Assembly (NCBI GenBank): GCA_000729835.1 | Contig: JFHB01000286.1 | Location: 1-30,544 of the forward strand | Source: Atkinsonella hypoxylon | Taxonomy: Eukaryota; Ascomycota; Sordariomycetes; Hypocreales; Clavicipitaceae | Length of the DNA: 30,544 nt | Direction of reading: 5' to 3' | In this document: positions 1-11,673 of the stretch, in pieces | How positions within the stretch are numbered: the first letter of the stretch is position 1 | Layout: each line of letters starts with the position of its first letter | Notes under the pieces: generated by a model | What the model was told of the DNA's origin: nothing | Database searches by the model: none | Seen by the model: the letters and a program-made list of their open reading frames with translations, nothing else | Translations under genes and position numbers: made by a program

Positions 1-3000
1 ATTTAAGTAGAAAGATATTATATTTAAATAACTTAGTAGCTATAGCTTACTTAGCCTTTATAGTGTAAATTAAAACCTTAATAGAAAGAAAAGAATAAGT
101 TATAGTTAATATAAAGCTACTTAACAGTATAGTAATACTAAATATATACTCTTTACTAGATTAATTAAATATTATAGTAGATATATATAGTAAGAAGATA
201 TTTTTACTCTTTAATATATTAGGGTTTTTTTTACTAGCTTTCTATAAAATAAGAACACTAATTTTATATAGTAGTAATATTAAAATAAAAATTAAAAGTA
301 TTAAATATAGCACTTATAGGCTTTAAAAATGCACTAGCTTTTTGCTTAATAGTATATAAACTAATTATTTTAAAAGTATTAATATTTTATATAAATCTAT
401 ATTAATAATATTATTATATTCTCTAACTCTACTAAGGACTACCTTATATACCTTAATATAGTTTTATTAATCTTAGAGAAAAATAAGTTAATAATAGCTA
501 TAAAGAAGTTATTTATAGGCTACTTAGCTATTTAGCTATTAGGTTTTATTGTTAATAGTAATAAAATTACTAATATAAATAATAAGCTAAAAGCTTTTTA
601 AAAACTTAAGTTTTTAGTAAATCTTATAAATCTAAAGACCTTTATTAGTATAGCTAGCTTTTTATAGAAGAGTATTCTATAGTTTAATATATAAATTTAC
701 TTACTATAGAAACAAAAAACTACCTTACTATAAGAGCTTTATAAAAAAAGCTTAGCTAATAGTTTACCTAAACTAATATACTAAAAGAAAGCCTAAAAAG
801 CAATATTTTTGCTAAAACCTAAGGAAAAGAAGGTATTTTAAGAGATAAAAGTATACTTTAATAAAAACACTATTTTATAGTACTATAACTCTAGTAAGTA
901 TTTATTCTTTAAAGTTAACGCTTATAAGGAAGAATTTAGGCTCTTTATCTTTTAGCTTATAGGTAAATAGAACAGTTATAGTATATCTAGTAAAGACATT
1001 AAAAGTAACTAGCTATAGCTAATTCTTTTTCTCTTAAAATACACTTTTAACCTAAAGAAACATTATAGATTAACTAAGGTAAAGATAGCTATAATTATAT
1101 AAAGTGTTTAAAAGCTATAGAAAATAGTTTAATCTAACTACTATACTATTAATATTATTATAGACTACTTACTAGTAAAAGGAATTATTAAATATACCTT
1201 ACTTACTATAATAAATCTAGATAAAGCTAACCTAAAATTAGCTAAAGTAGCTAATTATCTATTGTAATTTAACCTAAGAGTTTTCTATATACTAGAAGTG
1301 CTAAATATAGTGCTAAATATACTCTCTAGGTTGCTAGTTATAGTTTTATACTAAAAGAAGGCTTATAATAGTAAATTTAATAAGCTTAATATAAGTGTAT
1401 TTTTCGCTAAAGAATATAGCGCTACAGCAGTATTAAATAAAGGTTTAAAAGAGAAAATTGTTTAAGGCTATAGTTTTAATCTAAAGCTTAGTAAAATTAT
1501 AGAAGGTATTAAGGACTTTTATAAAAAGTAGAATTAGCAAAATTAATAATAAAGACTAAGGATTTTACTGTATAGATAAACTCTATAAAACAATAGACTT
1601 TTATACTATTATAATAAAAAAGGCCTATTCTAACTATATATACCTATAAAGGTTATAGAATTTATCCTTAAAATAGTCTATAATAATTAGAACTATTTTA
1701 GCGCCTATAGAATAGTAGTAGAATTATAGGTAGTTTACTTTCTATAGATATATAAGTAGATTTAAACCTATATTACTTACTTTTATATCTATAAAGAAAA
1801 TATAATTAACTGCAGTAAGCTACTAAAGGAATTAAGGTTATTAAAGTTAGTTCTAACTCTCTTTTATATAATTTTACTTAATTTTATTACTAATATACCT
1901 AAAGTTAGCTTAATAAATACCCTATAGCAAAAAGATAGATATAGCTTCTATAACTTACTATATTTAGTAAATTGCCTATTTAGTAAGTAAATAATCCTTA
2001 TACTTAAGTATATAATATATACAGTAGAAATTTAGGTAGAACTACTCTTATAAATACTATATTTATTAAACTAAGGCCTTCCTAAGTAGATTATAAGCAA
2101 CTAAGATCTAAAGTTTATTTTTAATATTTAAAGAAGTATATTTACCTAAATTAAAAGTAAATTACTTATAGCTATAGCTTACTACCTATAGATAGATAGA
2201 ATAGCTAAATAGAAGAATTAAATAGTTATTATTGCTATTTAATACTATATAGTTATAAATCTAAATATACTATAGACTGCAATACTTTTAGCACTACAGC
2301 ACTAACTTAATAATATAGTAGTAGTTAGTATAGAGATTTCCTTTAATAAACTTATATATAGTTTCTAACTAACTACTATTGTTAATTTAATCTAATTAGA
2401 TAACGTTTTTAGCAATAGAATAGATATAAGCAATATAGTTATACTTTAGAAGCTATACTAGTAAGAGGTAGAAATAGCTATTAGTATAGTAAATACCTTA
2501 AGTAAGATTAAATATAATGCTTAGTATAAGCCTATTAATATTAAAGTAGAGAATATAGTTTACCTATAATTACACTAAGGATATATACTTCTAGAAAAGC
2601 TAAAAAAGAAATAGTTTCCTTAATAAGTAAAGCTATATAAGGTTCTTATAAAAGTAAGCCTATTATTATTTTATCTAGATTTCTTACTAGATTTATATAT
2701 ATACTTAGTAGTATTAGTAGCTTACCTTTAGAAGCTAAGATAAAGTAAAAACTCTTTTAACTAAGAAGAGTAACTACTACTGCTAATTGCAATAGAAGGG
2801 TTTAGTATAAAGGACTATTAGGAAATTAAGCAAATTTATGCCTATTAAATCTAGCGTTTCTGCAGTAGGTTAAGTAAGCTATATCTAGAATTCCTTATAT
2901 AATAGAAAAGGTTCTTTACTAAAGATAACTAATAGATTGCTAAAGATAAGCTTAAAGTTAATACTTTTAAAATTATAAATAAATATCTATAGAAACACTC

Positions 3001-3200
3001 TATAAATTAAAAAGAAGAGTATTAGTGTTGTTAAAAGAGTAATATAGCTTACTAAAAAGCCCTAAATTAGCTAGTAGAAGCTTACTACTAACTCTTTTCC
3101 TTATAAGTCTTAATTTCCTTTATTATATAATAGATTGTTTAAATCCCTTAGTATCTCTTTCTTTATATCCTTATTTATTATTATTAGAACTATTAAAATT
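1..3200 (+). pseudogene. pol: Gypsy-A copy 1 pol remnant (RT, RNase H, integrase, chromodomain-like tail)
   Basis: The frame can be followed only by reading through many TAA/TAG codons that stand for lost Gln/Trp. The RT catalytic box, normally Y-V/I-D-D, reads YINN at 398-409, so both Asp codons have become Asn. RNase H lies at about 890-1340 and ends in the Gypsy-type segment LDKANLKLAKVANYL followed by a degraded 'DALSRL'. Integrase follows at about 1600-2400: a degraded H2C2 zinc module near 1650-1800, the second catalytic Asp now Asn in the codons at 2096-2107 (S-N-stop-D), and a degraded Tyr-His-Pro-Gln-Thr-Asp-Gly-type stretch near 2170-2215. A chromodomain-like tail sits at about 2800-3000. 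Two single-T insertions (near 232 and 345) shift the frame at the left. The end near 3200 is approximate. The gene is non-functional. Confidence 0.8.
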
Positions 3201-3383
3201 AACCTATATTATAGAATTATAGGAGGTTAAAAAGAAAACACCTATAAATCTATATACTATTGTTTTAACCTACTTTTTCTGTAAATTTACCTTTACTTTT
3301 GCGAATTTTTATGCTTTCTACTATATAACCTTTTCCTTATACCTTTATACATTATAAAATCTTATAAATTTATTAATACTATT

Positions 3384-4517
3384 ATAGCTGCTGCTCTTTC
3401 TATTCCCTTAGGCTATTGTTTAGCTACTTTTAACAGTTAAACACTAGAATATTACACTAAGGGCAATAGACTGCCTATAGAGTAAATTTCTATAGCTTAT
3501 AGAACTAGCTAGCCTCTATAGAGCTACTTCTAGCCCCTTTTATTCCTTTTATAGAAAATCTACTACTATTATTCTTTTCTTTTAGTAGTTTAGAATTATT
3601 AATTCTAGTAAACCTAAATAGCTTATTCTAAGAAGAGAATAACAACAGTAACTATACTTAAGCTATAATACTACTACTATTTAAACCTAAAGAAGAATAT
3701 ATTACTTCTAATATATACATTAATTATAATAATAGTTTTAATGCTAAGAGTAAAGGTTTTAAGTTTAAGGAGTAGAAATATAACTATAAAGGTAATATAG
3801 TAGCTATAGAGCTAGATAATATTAAAACTTATCTTATATTACTTAATTTCTGCTGCCTATATAGCACTTTTAGTAGGCCTAGAAGTGCTAAGGGCACCCT
3901 AAAAGTTAATAAGTTTATCTTTAGCACTATTTCTGTAGAAATTAAAGATAATATTAATATTACTAATATAGGGTCTATTATAGAAGACTATAGTTAGTAT
4001 TGCTACACTAATAGAGCTAAAGAAAAGGTATAGAATATAGAAAATGCTATTTACACTTATGCCTATAAATTTGCCCTTAAAGGCAGCACTATAGATAAAA
4101 CTAGCATTAAGGTCTCTAAAGACAATATATATTACTTACTCTAGCAGAATACAGTAATATATATCTTTAGGATTTATAATAACTATAAAGTAAAGCGCTA
4201 GAACTAGCAATATAAAGGCAAGAATGCTAAGGCATCTATAGGTAACACTAGAGTAGCTAGAAGAGGTAAGATATAGGTAAAAGCAGCAGCTACTGTATAC
4301 TACAGTAGCAATATAGTGAAAAGAGGCAAAGAAACTGTTACTATAGATTTATCTACTAGTTTACTGTTATAGATAGTGTTACTTACTATTTGCTTCTTTA
4401 ACAAATTTAGCAGGATTAACAGCACTATTGTAGGTGCTTTAGCTAGTATTAGCTGTATAGACTTACTCTTTATTCTATTAGCTAAGGTGTAATTCTAGAG
4501 CTAGTGTAATAGTCTCC
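3384..4517 (+). pseudogene. Gypsy-A ORF3, copy 1, N-terminal part (unknown function; split by the Copia element)
   Basis: After the pol chromodomain a further long frame runs towards the 3' LTR. From about 3480 the frame is well defined, in the same phase as pol, and interrupted only by TAA/TAG. It includes stretches such as YKGNIVAIELDNIKTYL (about 3780-3830) and KVSKDNIYYLL (about 4110-4140). A hydrophobic segment, IVGALASISCIDLLFILLAK (about 4427-4486), could be a membrane segment. A possible start is the ATA at 3384 (from ATG, followed by GCT GCT GCT), but it is in another phase and would need a frameshift, so the start is unresolved. The frame breaks at the Copia target site 4513-4517 and resumes at 12389. 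I recognise no domain family. Typical fungal Ty3/Gypsy elements end after integrase/chromodomain, so this ORF is unusual. Confidence 0.55.
4513..4517. repeat. Target-site duplication of the Copia element, left copy (tctcc)
   Basis: The 5-bp tctcc directly before the LTR start is repeated at 12385-12389 directly after the right LTR. The uninterrupted site in Gypsy-A copy 2 (near 21620) has a single copy, agtctccttt. Confidence 0.95.
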
Positions 4518-4629
4518 TGTTAAAAATAAGCTACCCTGTATAGCCTATTTTTATGCTTACTAGTTGCCTGTTAGTTGCTCTATCACGTGACCCTAACTAG
4601 GTCTTGTTACGTTGATTTTTGGTAGAGAT

Positions 4630-4707
4630 ATCGCTGTTACTAGATGCGAAACATCTAGAATCGACTAAGGCAAAGTTGCCTAACCTATAGTTAACTTTAA
4701 CAGCGAT
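4630..4707. other. Multibranch inverted-repeat structure in the Copia LTR
   Basis: A 10-bp outer stem (atcgctgtta at 4630-4639 with taacagcgat at 4698-4707) encloses two local hairpins: ctagatg/catctag with loop cgaaa (4640-4658), and ggcaa/ttgcc (4669-4680). The same bases are unchanged in the right LTR (around 11786-11863). It could fold in genomic RNA as a dimerisation or packaging element or a regulatory structure; this is inference. Confidence 0.5.
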
Positions 4708-5141
4708 TTTCTCCACAACTAGCAATGGTAGAAATTCAAGAAGTATACTATTTAAAAGCTAAGAATTAGGGCTATCTAATAGTATAATTTTTAGATAGGG
4801 TTGCTTATAAGGGTTGCTTGTTATTAGTGGAATTTATTAAATTGTGCACGTAAGCGTCTCGTTTATATAGCCGTAAGTCGATTTTTTTTGTTTTTATATA
4901 GTAAATCTTTTTGCGGAAATTATAAAGTGGCCTATAAGCCCCTTCTAGCGACTACAGCCCGCTAATATAGTTAGTAGGTCTATAAGGGACTAGAAAGATT
5001 TAAGATTCTACCCTTACTAACTTGTTTGTTACAGCGCTCTCAATATAAGATACTACTATTATTATAGTTATCTACTGCCTCTACGTGATCTATACTATAC
5101 ACTACAGCTTGATTTAGGCCGCTGCTGCTTCTACTACGTAA

Positions 5142-5199
5142 TAATTGCTAGAAGCAATTACAGGTGCTATATCTAAGAGACCACTACCCTCTTAGATAT
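5142..5199. other. Two adjacent perfect hairpins near the 3' end of the Copia LTR
   Basis: The first has 8-bp arms taattgct/agcaatta around a 3-nt loop (5142-5160). The second has 11-bp arms atatctaagag/ctcttagatat around a 9-nt loop (5169-5199). Both are kept in the right LTR (the second at 12324-12354). The position just before the LTR end suggests a role in RNA 3'-end formation or U5 folding, which is not proven. Confidence 0.5.
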
Positions 5200-5229
5200 C
5201 TAGTTCTATAATCCCTATTATTTTCAATA

Positions 5230-5246
5230 GGTTATAAGCCCGGAAG
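5230..5246 (+). other. Copia primer-binding site, tRNA-Met anticodon type
   Basis: The bases directly after the LTR, ggttataagcccgg, are complementary to the anticodon stem-loop of a fungal methionine tRNA. The reverse complement reads ccgggcTtATAACC, where the anticodon CAU appears as tAT, a single RIP-type C-to-T change. Use of an internal cleavage half of initiator tRNA-Met as primer is established for Drosophila copia and yeast Ty5. Initiator rather than elongator tRNA is inferred from those relatives. Confidence 0.65.
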
Positions 5247-6167
5247 ACCTATCTGCAAGCTGTTAGCCCGCTGAAATCTACTATTGTGTACTGTATTACC
5301 CACTAGAAGCTATATTAAGACCTACGCTAGCAGGTATTGCTGTTATTAGTAGCTTGCTGGAAGCTATTAATACCTGCTGCACATACATCGCTAGCTACTA
5401 TACTGGTGTTTTCATTCTGCCCACTCTATGCCTCCTGCACTAGTCCTATGCACCCTATGCATACACACTTTTAAAGCTATTCTTAATAGCTAGGTTCTAT
5501 TGTTGCGCAACATTAAAATATACACATTTACACACATTACATTTGCACTGTAAATCGTTTTATTAGGCACTGCCTAATTAATTATTTCCATTAAGAAATA
5601 AGCTTAGCGCTGCACTGCATTGCTTGTTGTTGTGCTGTTATCTTGTATATTGTGCACCCTGTGCACCTCTGTTAGTGGCTATACTACAATTTGTAGTACA
5701 CGCCTAACAGCTCTTGTTGCAGATATTCCTGTGTTTTTAGTTGCAGAATTAATTTATGTAGTAATCCTACTAGTTAGGATTTTGAAGTAGGAATTAGCTA
5801 GATATCCCTAAATTAGCTGTGCCTAGGTCTCTACTGATTTATTAGAACCTAATTAGAGAAGAATCTCCTGAATTTTTTGGCTAAAAATAGCTAGCACCTG
5901 TGTTTTATGCCCCTCGCGACCGCTTGTCAATCTGGTCTACTATACAAATTGTATGCGCATATAGATCGCAATATAACGCAGCCTTTAGAGCCCATTATAC
6001 CTGTTACAAAAGAAATTGGAGAAAAATCTCAGTATAATTTCTAAAGATATAGGGCACTTCTAGGCCTATAATAGAGCAATCTATTAATATCTAGTAGAGG
6101 TTATTACTGTTATTTACTACTATTTCCACTGTAATTTAGCTATAATTAGCTATTAAAACCCTTAAAA
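5230..6167 (+). other. Copia leader between primer-binding site and gag, RIP-poor, non-coding
   Basis: No open frame is supported in these roughly 940 bases. The stretch keeps many CpA/TpG dinucleotides (for example around 5450-5550, with tgcatacacac and acacatttacacacattac), unlike the coding part and the surrounding Gypsy-A. Small inverted repeats are present: taggca/tgccta near 5564-5577, actacaa/ttgtagt near 5684-5698, and aatccta/taggatt near 5763-5781. It probably acts as the 5' untranslated leader with packaging signals. Confidence 0.6.
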
Positions 6168-9100
6168 ATAGCACCAAAAGGAACAGGCAAGGGAAAGAGC
6201 ACAAGCCCTGAACGGGGTAGTGGTTCTAGTACACTAGCTACAGCTGCTACTAGCTTTCCTGGTCTAGTAAGGTCCCCCTCTTAGCTAGTAGATTCCTCTT
6301 CTAATGAAGAAGATTATACAGCTAAGAAGGCTCTAAAAGAAGCTAGATTAGCTTCTAAAAGAGTAGTGCAAGTCTATAATGTTTAAGCTAATCTAAAAGC
6401 TTAAATAGATAAGCAACAAGAGACCCTAAATAGATTCATTAGGCATAGTAAAGCAAAACAAAGCCAAAATAAAGGTAATATAGCTAATTTACTAAGTAAA
6501 TTAGATACTATAATTACATCTATAGGTAATCTCTTAATAGGGTCTCCTAAGGCAGATCCTGTTACTTCTAAGACTTCTAAAGTCTCTTTTGAAGTTCCTG
6601 TACCTTCTAGTTCCTCTAATAGTGCTACTTTTCTGCCTGCTTTTAATAAAGGCACTATAAAAGAGTTAAATAAGAAGGTCCACTCTATTCTAGAGGCTGC
6701 TAAGCTAAAAGGCCCTAAAAATTTTAAACAGTAGAAGCAAGCTTTAACTATTTAATTTAGGGCACTAGGATTCCCTTAATTTATTAATAATCCTAGTATA
6801 GCTAGTACTTTAGTAGATTTAGAACAAGCTATTATCCTTATAATTATAAGAGATAGTTGCTAATCTAGACCTTAAGCTGCTATAAGCTAGCATAAGTCCT
6901 CTGTAGATGCCTATAACGTTTTAGTTAGGCAATATTTGCAGAGTGCTAAAATACAATGTAGTACGCTGTATGCTAGTTATTACAACTTATTGTTTTCGAA
7001 CTATAAGGGATCTTTAGAGGCCTTTAATGCTAAATTTAATAATTTACTAGCTAGATTACAGCTCTATAGTGTAGCTATTAATTCTATTAACTAGGTAAAT
7101 TATTATATTAATGCTTTAAAGAAGACCTTCCCTAGCTAGGCTAAAAGGCAGCGATATTCTATTAGAGCTGCTAGAGCATAAGGTCTATCTGTAAAAATGC
7201 TGAATTTACAGTTCCTTATAGCTAACTTATTAGAAGAATAAAGAGATAAAAGCTCCTCTATATCTAAGGCTCTTAGTTATAAAGCTTCTAATTCTAATAG
7301 TTCTAATAATAATAAAGCTAACTAAGGAAAGAATCCTCCTAATTAGAAGAAGAATTCCGATTCTAATTCTAACAATTCTAATACCTCTAAAGATACAGAT
7401 AAAGCCTCTAAGAATAAGAAGAAGTAGAAGGGCCGAAGAAGAAGTAACAAAAACTCTAGGAATAAGGATAGAGAAGCTGCTTTTGCTATAGGTTGTTATA
7501 ACCTATCTACTAGCAACTAGGATACTATAGATTCCAATAGTGAATCTAGCAGTTCTAGTAGTGATAATTCTTACGATTTAGATACAGAATCCACTACTAG
7601 TGATACTAGTACTACTAGTAATAATACCCCTTCTTTTAACTATTCCAATGGAATAATTAAAAACTCCTTACTATACAATACAGGTTCTACCTGTTATATA
7701 GTTAACAATAAGGTATTTTTTAGGACTTTTAAGCCTATAAAAAAGGGTAAAACCGCGCCTATTGCTACTAGAGGAGGTTCTATTTATCCTAAAGGACAGG
7801 GAACTGCTGTATTCTAGGTACTAGTTAGTACAAATCCAGCTAAATACAGGCCTTTAGCTCTAAAGGATGCTCTATATTGCCTAGGTTTAGATACCAACCT
7901 AATTAGTGGTCTAAAGCACTATTTAACAGGGGGCACTCTCCTTAGAAATCAGCTATTTCTAGCTAATAGAAGCTGCTGTAGGCTTCTAAATCCCAAAAAG
8001 CATGGTTTTTTCTTACAGCTTAAGGGGCAAGAGACCCCTAGAGTGTGTAAAAACCACGCTAATCTCTCTTATATAGGATTTCTAGCTAGCAATAGTTATA
8101 ATAGCGGTTATAATGCTAGTTATCCTATAGAGGTTTAAATCCCTTAACAGCCTGGTTTTAATCTAGAGGAATATAGCTAAATCGAGGAATTATCTAACTT
8201 TAAAGAAGAAGAAGCAGATAATACCAATAACGATGCTATAGAGCTATTAGCCCTAGTTCCTAAACGGGCTCCTAGTTAGATTCCTTCTAATAACAGGGAT
8301 TTAGAAGGTCTAAATCCTAAGTTGCTAGATATTGGAGGAAGTGGCCGTCTAGATCCCTTAAACGAGGCCTGTAGTTCTTAAGAGATCTAGCAAGATAGGG
8401 AGCAACAGGAAGCTAGCTCTAATAATAATTCTAGTAGTAATCCTACTGCTTCTTCTTCCTATAAGAAGCTCCTAGAATTAGCTGCTACTTAGCATATTAG
8501 ATTAGGGCATATAGGACTCCCTTTACTAAAGAAGACTGCTTCTATTACTAAAGGTATTCCTAATTTTACAAAAATCAAGGAAAAGGATTTTAACTGCCTA
8601 GCTTGCAACCAAGCTAAAGCTGTTAGAAGACCTAGCAAGTATACTATTCCTAACCTCCCTAGATGTTTAGATATTATAGAGGGAGATACCGTTAAAATAG
8701 AGCCTATACTGCACAATAAGAGGCCTCTAGTTCTTTTTCTAATTAATAGAAAATTACAGTATAAGTAGTCTTTTAATCTAGTTAATAAAGAGAGTTCTAC
8801 TCTCTATAGCTGTATTAAAGGCTTCTTTAAGGAATTAAAAAACCAGTATAACTGCTACCCTAAACACCTTTATTTTAATAGTAGTATAGAAATCAATACT
8901 AGGTTGTAAGCTTAGCTATCTTCTAAGGGTATTTACTTTAGCACCTCTTGCCTCTATATTTACAAACAGAATAGGCTAATAGAGAGAGCTATAAGGGTAC
9001 TTCTAGACCGTTTGCATGCTACCCTATAGTGGTTATAATTACCTCTGTATCTATAGTCTTACATCCTTTCTGCTATAGTGGATTTAGTTAATACTACTGC

Positions 9101-11411
9101 AAATAGTACTAAACTACTAAGTTCTAAACAGCTATATCTAGCTAATTTAGAGCCTTCTAGGACCTATAAGCCTAATTTTACTAAAATAAGGGCTATAGGC
9201 TCCTATTGCGAAGTTCTAATTCCTTTAGAACAACGATCTAGGTTGTAGAAGCTAGCTAAAAGAACTATTCCTAGTAGACTTTTAGCTACGCTAGGTTCTA
9301 ATGTATATTTAATATATATCCCCTCTAAACGAGCTGTTATAAAGACTAGCTTTATTAAAATTATAGAAGGAATAGGTTCTATTTTATAGGGCATCCCTAA
9401 GGTTTCTATTGGTTCTATAGTGGATAATCCTTTAGAGGGAGAAATCGATAACCAGCAATTAGTGGATAATTATACTCCTAAGTATCCTTATCCTAGTTAT
9501 CTAGATGTGCTGAATTATCCACTAGAACCTATAGATTAAGCTCTTCTACTAAGCAACCCTATAGAAGCTATAGAGGCCCCTAAAGCCCCTATACCTATAG
9601 AAACACCTATAGAAGCTACTATAGAAGCTAAAGCTAATGCTAATGCTATAGATTTAGATAGAGATATATTTTCCTTAATTAAGGATCTATGCTTTAAGGC
9701 AAGGACTAAAGCAGCTATTACTTCTAATAGTAATAAGGATGAACTTCCTAACACGTAGAAGCAAGCCCTAAAAAGCTCTGCTAAGCAGTATTAGATAGAA
9801 GCTACCTATAGCGAATTTAAGCAGCTATTAGCTGCTAGAACCTTTAAATTTATAGGGAAAGACTAAGTACCTAAGGGCTAAAGAGTTCTAAAGAATAGGC
9901 TTATTTATAGGCTTAAAAAGGATAAAGAAAATAATCCTATTAAATATAAGGCCCGCCTTATTGCTAAGGGATTTATGCAAATAGAAGGTCAAGATTACCT
10001 AGAGACCTTTGCTGCAACTAGTATTCCTCCTAGCTAGCGTATATTATTAGCTCTTGCAGCTTTTAATAACTAGGAAGTTAAGCAAATCGACTTTATAGGA
10101 GCGTTTCTAAATAGCAAGCTAAAAGAAGCTATTTATATAGAAATCCTAGATAGATTCATTGAATTTGCAGAGCAAGCATTGCCATCAGTAGCTAAGCTAC
10201 TAAAAAGCTGTAATTACAAGCCCTCTAAAGAGCAAGTAATTAAGCTAGAGAAATCCCTCTATAGTTTAAAGTAAAGTCCTAGAGAATAGCAGCAAATTCT
10301 AACAGAATTACTTCAAAAGCATGGATTTAAACCTCTTATATTAGACCCAGCAGTCTTTTATAACCCAGCTACATCTACATATATTGCTACTTACGTAGAT
10401 AACTGTCTTCTAATTAGGCCTAATTTACGATATATTAATAAGCTTAAAAAGCTACTAAATCAAGCTTATCTAATAGAAGATAGGGGACCAGCAGAATTTT
10501 TTCTAGGTGTATAAATCACCTGTAATAGGTCTAAAAGGTCTATTAAAATCTACTAATCTCAATATATCCTTAAAGCCCTAGAAAGATTTAAAATGCTAGA
10601 TACTAAGCTAGCTTCTATCCCTATACAGCTAGGAATTCTAAAGCAACTAGTTACAAAACTCCTCTTAAAATCCGATTATAAGCTTTATTAGAGCATAATA
10701 GGCACTATAATGTACCTAATGTTGCTAACTAGGGCTAATATTGCTTTTTCCGTTCAGTGGCTATCAACCTTCCTAGCTAAGCCCTATATAGAGCACCTAA
10801 ACGCCTCTAAGCACCTCCTTTAGTACTTAAGTGGTACTAGAAGCTTTACTATCGTTTATAAGCGTTCTAGTCCACACTCTTTAGCAGGGTCTTCCTCTAA
10901 AAAGTCTTCTAATACTACTATTAGTTGTAAAGAAGTCTTAAAGACCCTCCTTAGTTATTGCAATAGCGATTTTGCCGGTGATAAAGTCTCTTCTAAATTA
11001 ACCTATGCTTATCTATATAAGCTAGCTAGTGGACCTATTAGCTGGAAATCGAAGAAAGCTAGTACTATTGCTCTTTCCACTTTAGAAGCAGAATCCGATG
11101 CATTATCTAAAGCTATTAGGGAATTAGAGTAGCTCTACGGCCTTTTTAAGGAGATAAAGCTGCCTTTAACCCCTCCTATTCCTATTAGGTGTAATAATTA
11201 AGGCGCTATAGTTACTGCTTACAACTTAACGTTGTATAGTAGGACTAAGCACACCCTTTTGAAGTTTAACTACATTAGGGAAAAGATTCGTAAAGGTATA
11301 GCTAAGGTTAGTTATATTAATACAAATTAGATGCTAGCAGATAGCCTAACTAAGCCTCTTGCTATTTAAAAGCATCAACAATTCATTAAGTTACTAGAGC
11401 TTTCTAGCTAG
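6168..11411 (+). pseudogene. gag-pol: Copia gag-pol polyprotein, RIP-inactivated
   Basis: One phase stays open for about 1,748 codons with roughly 50 TAG/TAA interruptions, no in-frame TGA noticed and no net frameshift. The start is ATA (6168-6170), read as a RIP-mutated ATG before GCACCAAAAGG. Gag runs to about 7640, has a Lys/Arg/Asn/Ser-rich end and no clear CCHC knuckle. The protease motif D-T/S-G is N-T-G-S at 7677. The integrase zinc module is H-I-R-L-G-H at 8493 with CLACNQAK from 8595, and its catalytic Glu remains in NRLIERA (codon 8982-8984). RT (RVT_2 type) lies at about 9880-10600 with KARLIAKGF, QIDFIGAFLN and YVDN (10392-10403; normal YVDD). RNase H at about 10960-11340 keeps SDFAGD, SWKSKK, ALSTLEAE and MLADSLTKPLA. 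The end at TAG 11409-11411 could itself be a lost Gln, in which case the frame runs to TAA near 11472. Confidence 0.93.
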
Positions 11412-11673
11412 CTTATAAAAGCAACAAAAACACTTAAAAAATCGAAAAGCAACGAAAAAACAGTTAAAAATCGAAAACAATAAAAACAATTAATAACAAC
11501 TAGTTATATTCAACTATAACTACCCTGGAATTGCTGGAATTAGTTATGTTATTAGTTATGTTATTTGGTCCTGTTATTAGTACTGTATTTCGTTAGTTGA
11601 TTCTAACTTAGATATCCTTTAAAGGAGCTAAGTTGCTTATAGAACTAGTTACTTCTTACATTTCTAGAGGGAG
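11412..11673 (+). other. Copia 3' untranslated segment with polypurine tract
   Basis: This short A-rich segment lies between the polyprotein and the right LTR. A purine run agagggag (11666-11673) abuts the LTR start and is the likely plus-strand primer site. Confidence 0.6.

Larger units (their letters stand above)
4518..5229 (+). repeat. Copia 5' LTR (712 bp)
   Basis: It matches 11674-12384 at about 96-97 percent by direct comparison. It begins tgttaaaaataag and ends attattttcaata. TATA-like candidates for the U3/R promoter are at 4862-4870 and 4891-4900, a weak assignment. The outer (left) half keeps C and G where the other LTR has T and A, while the inner half shows mostly the reverse. 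It carries several strong inverted repeats (see the hairpin entries). Confidence 0.95.

Noticed and set aside
6401..9754. Minus-strand open frames at 6401-6655, 8489-8716, 9203-9394 and 9536-9754
   Set aside because: They lie opposite the Copia gag-pol frame, whose plus-strand domains are clear; they are antisense shadows.
6168..11411. Stop-codon reassignment (TAA/TAG as Gln) as the reason for so many in-frame stops
   Set aside because: Copies of the same element differ by C-to-T and G-to-A at CpA/TpG in LTRs and non-coding DNA as well, and catalytic Asp codons are also hit. RIP explains all of this; a changed code does not.
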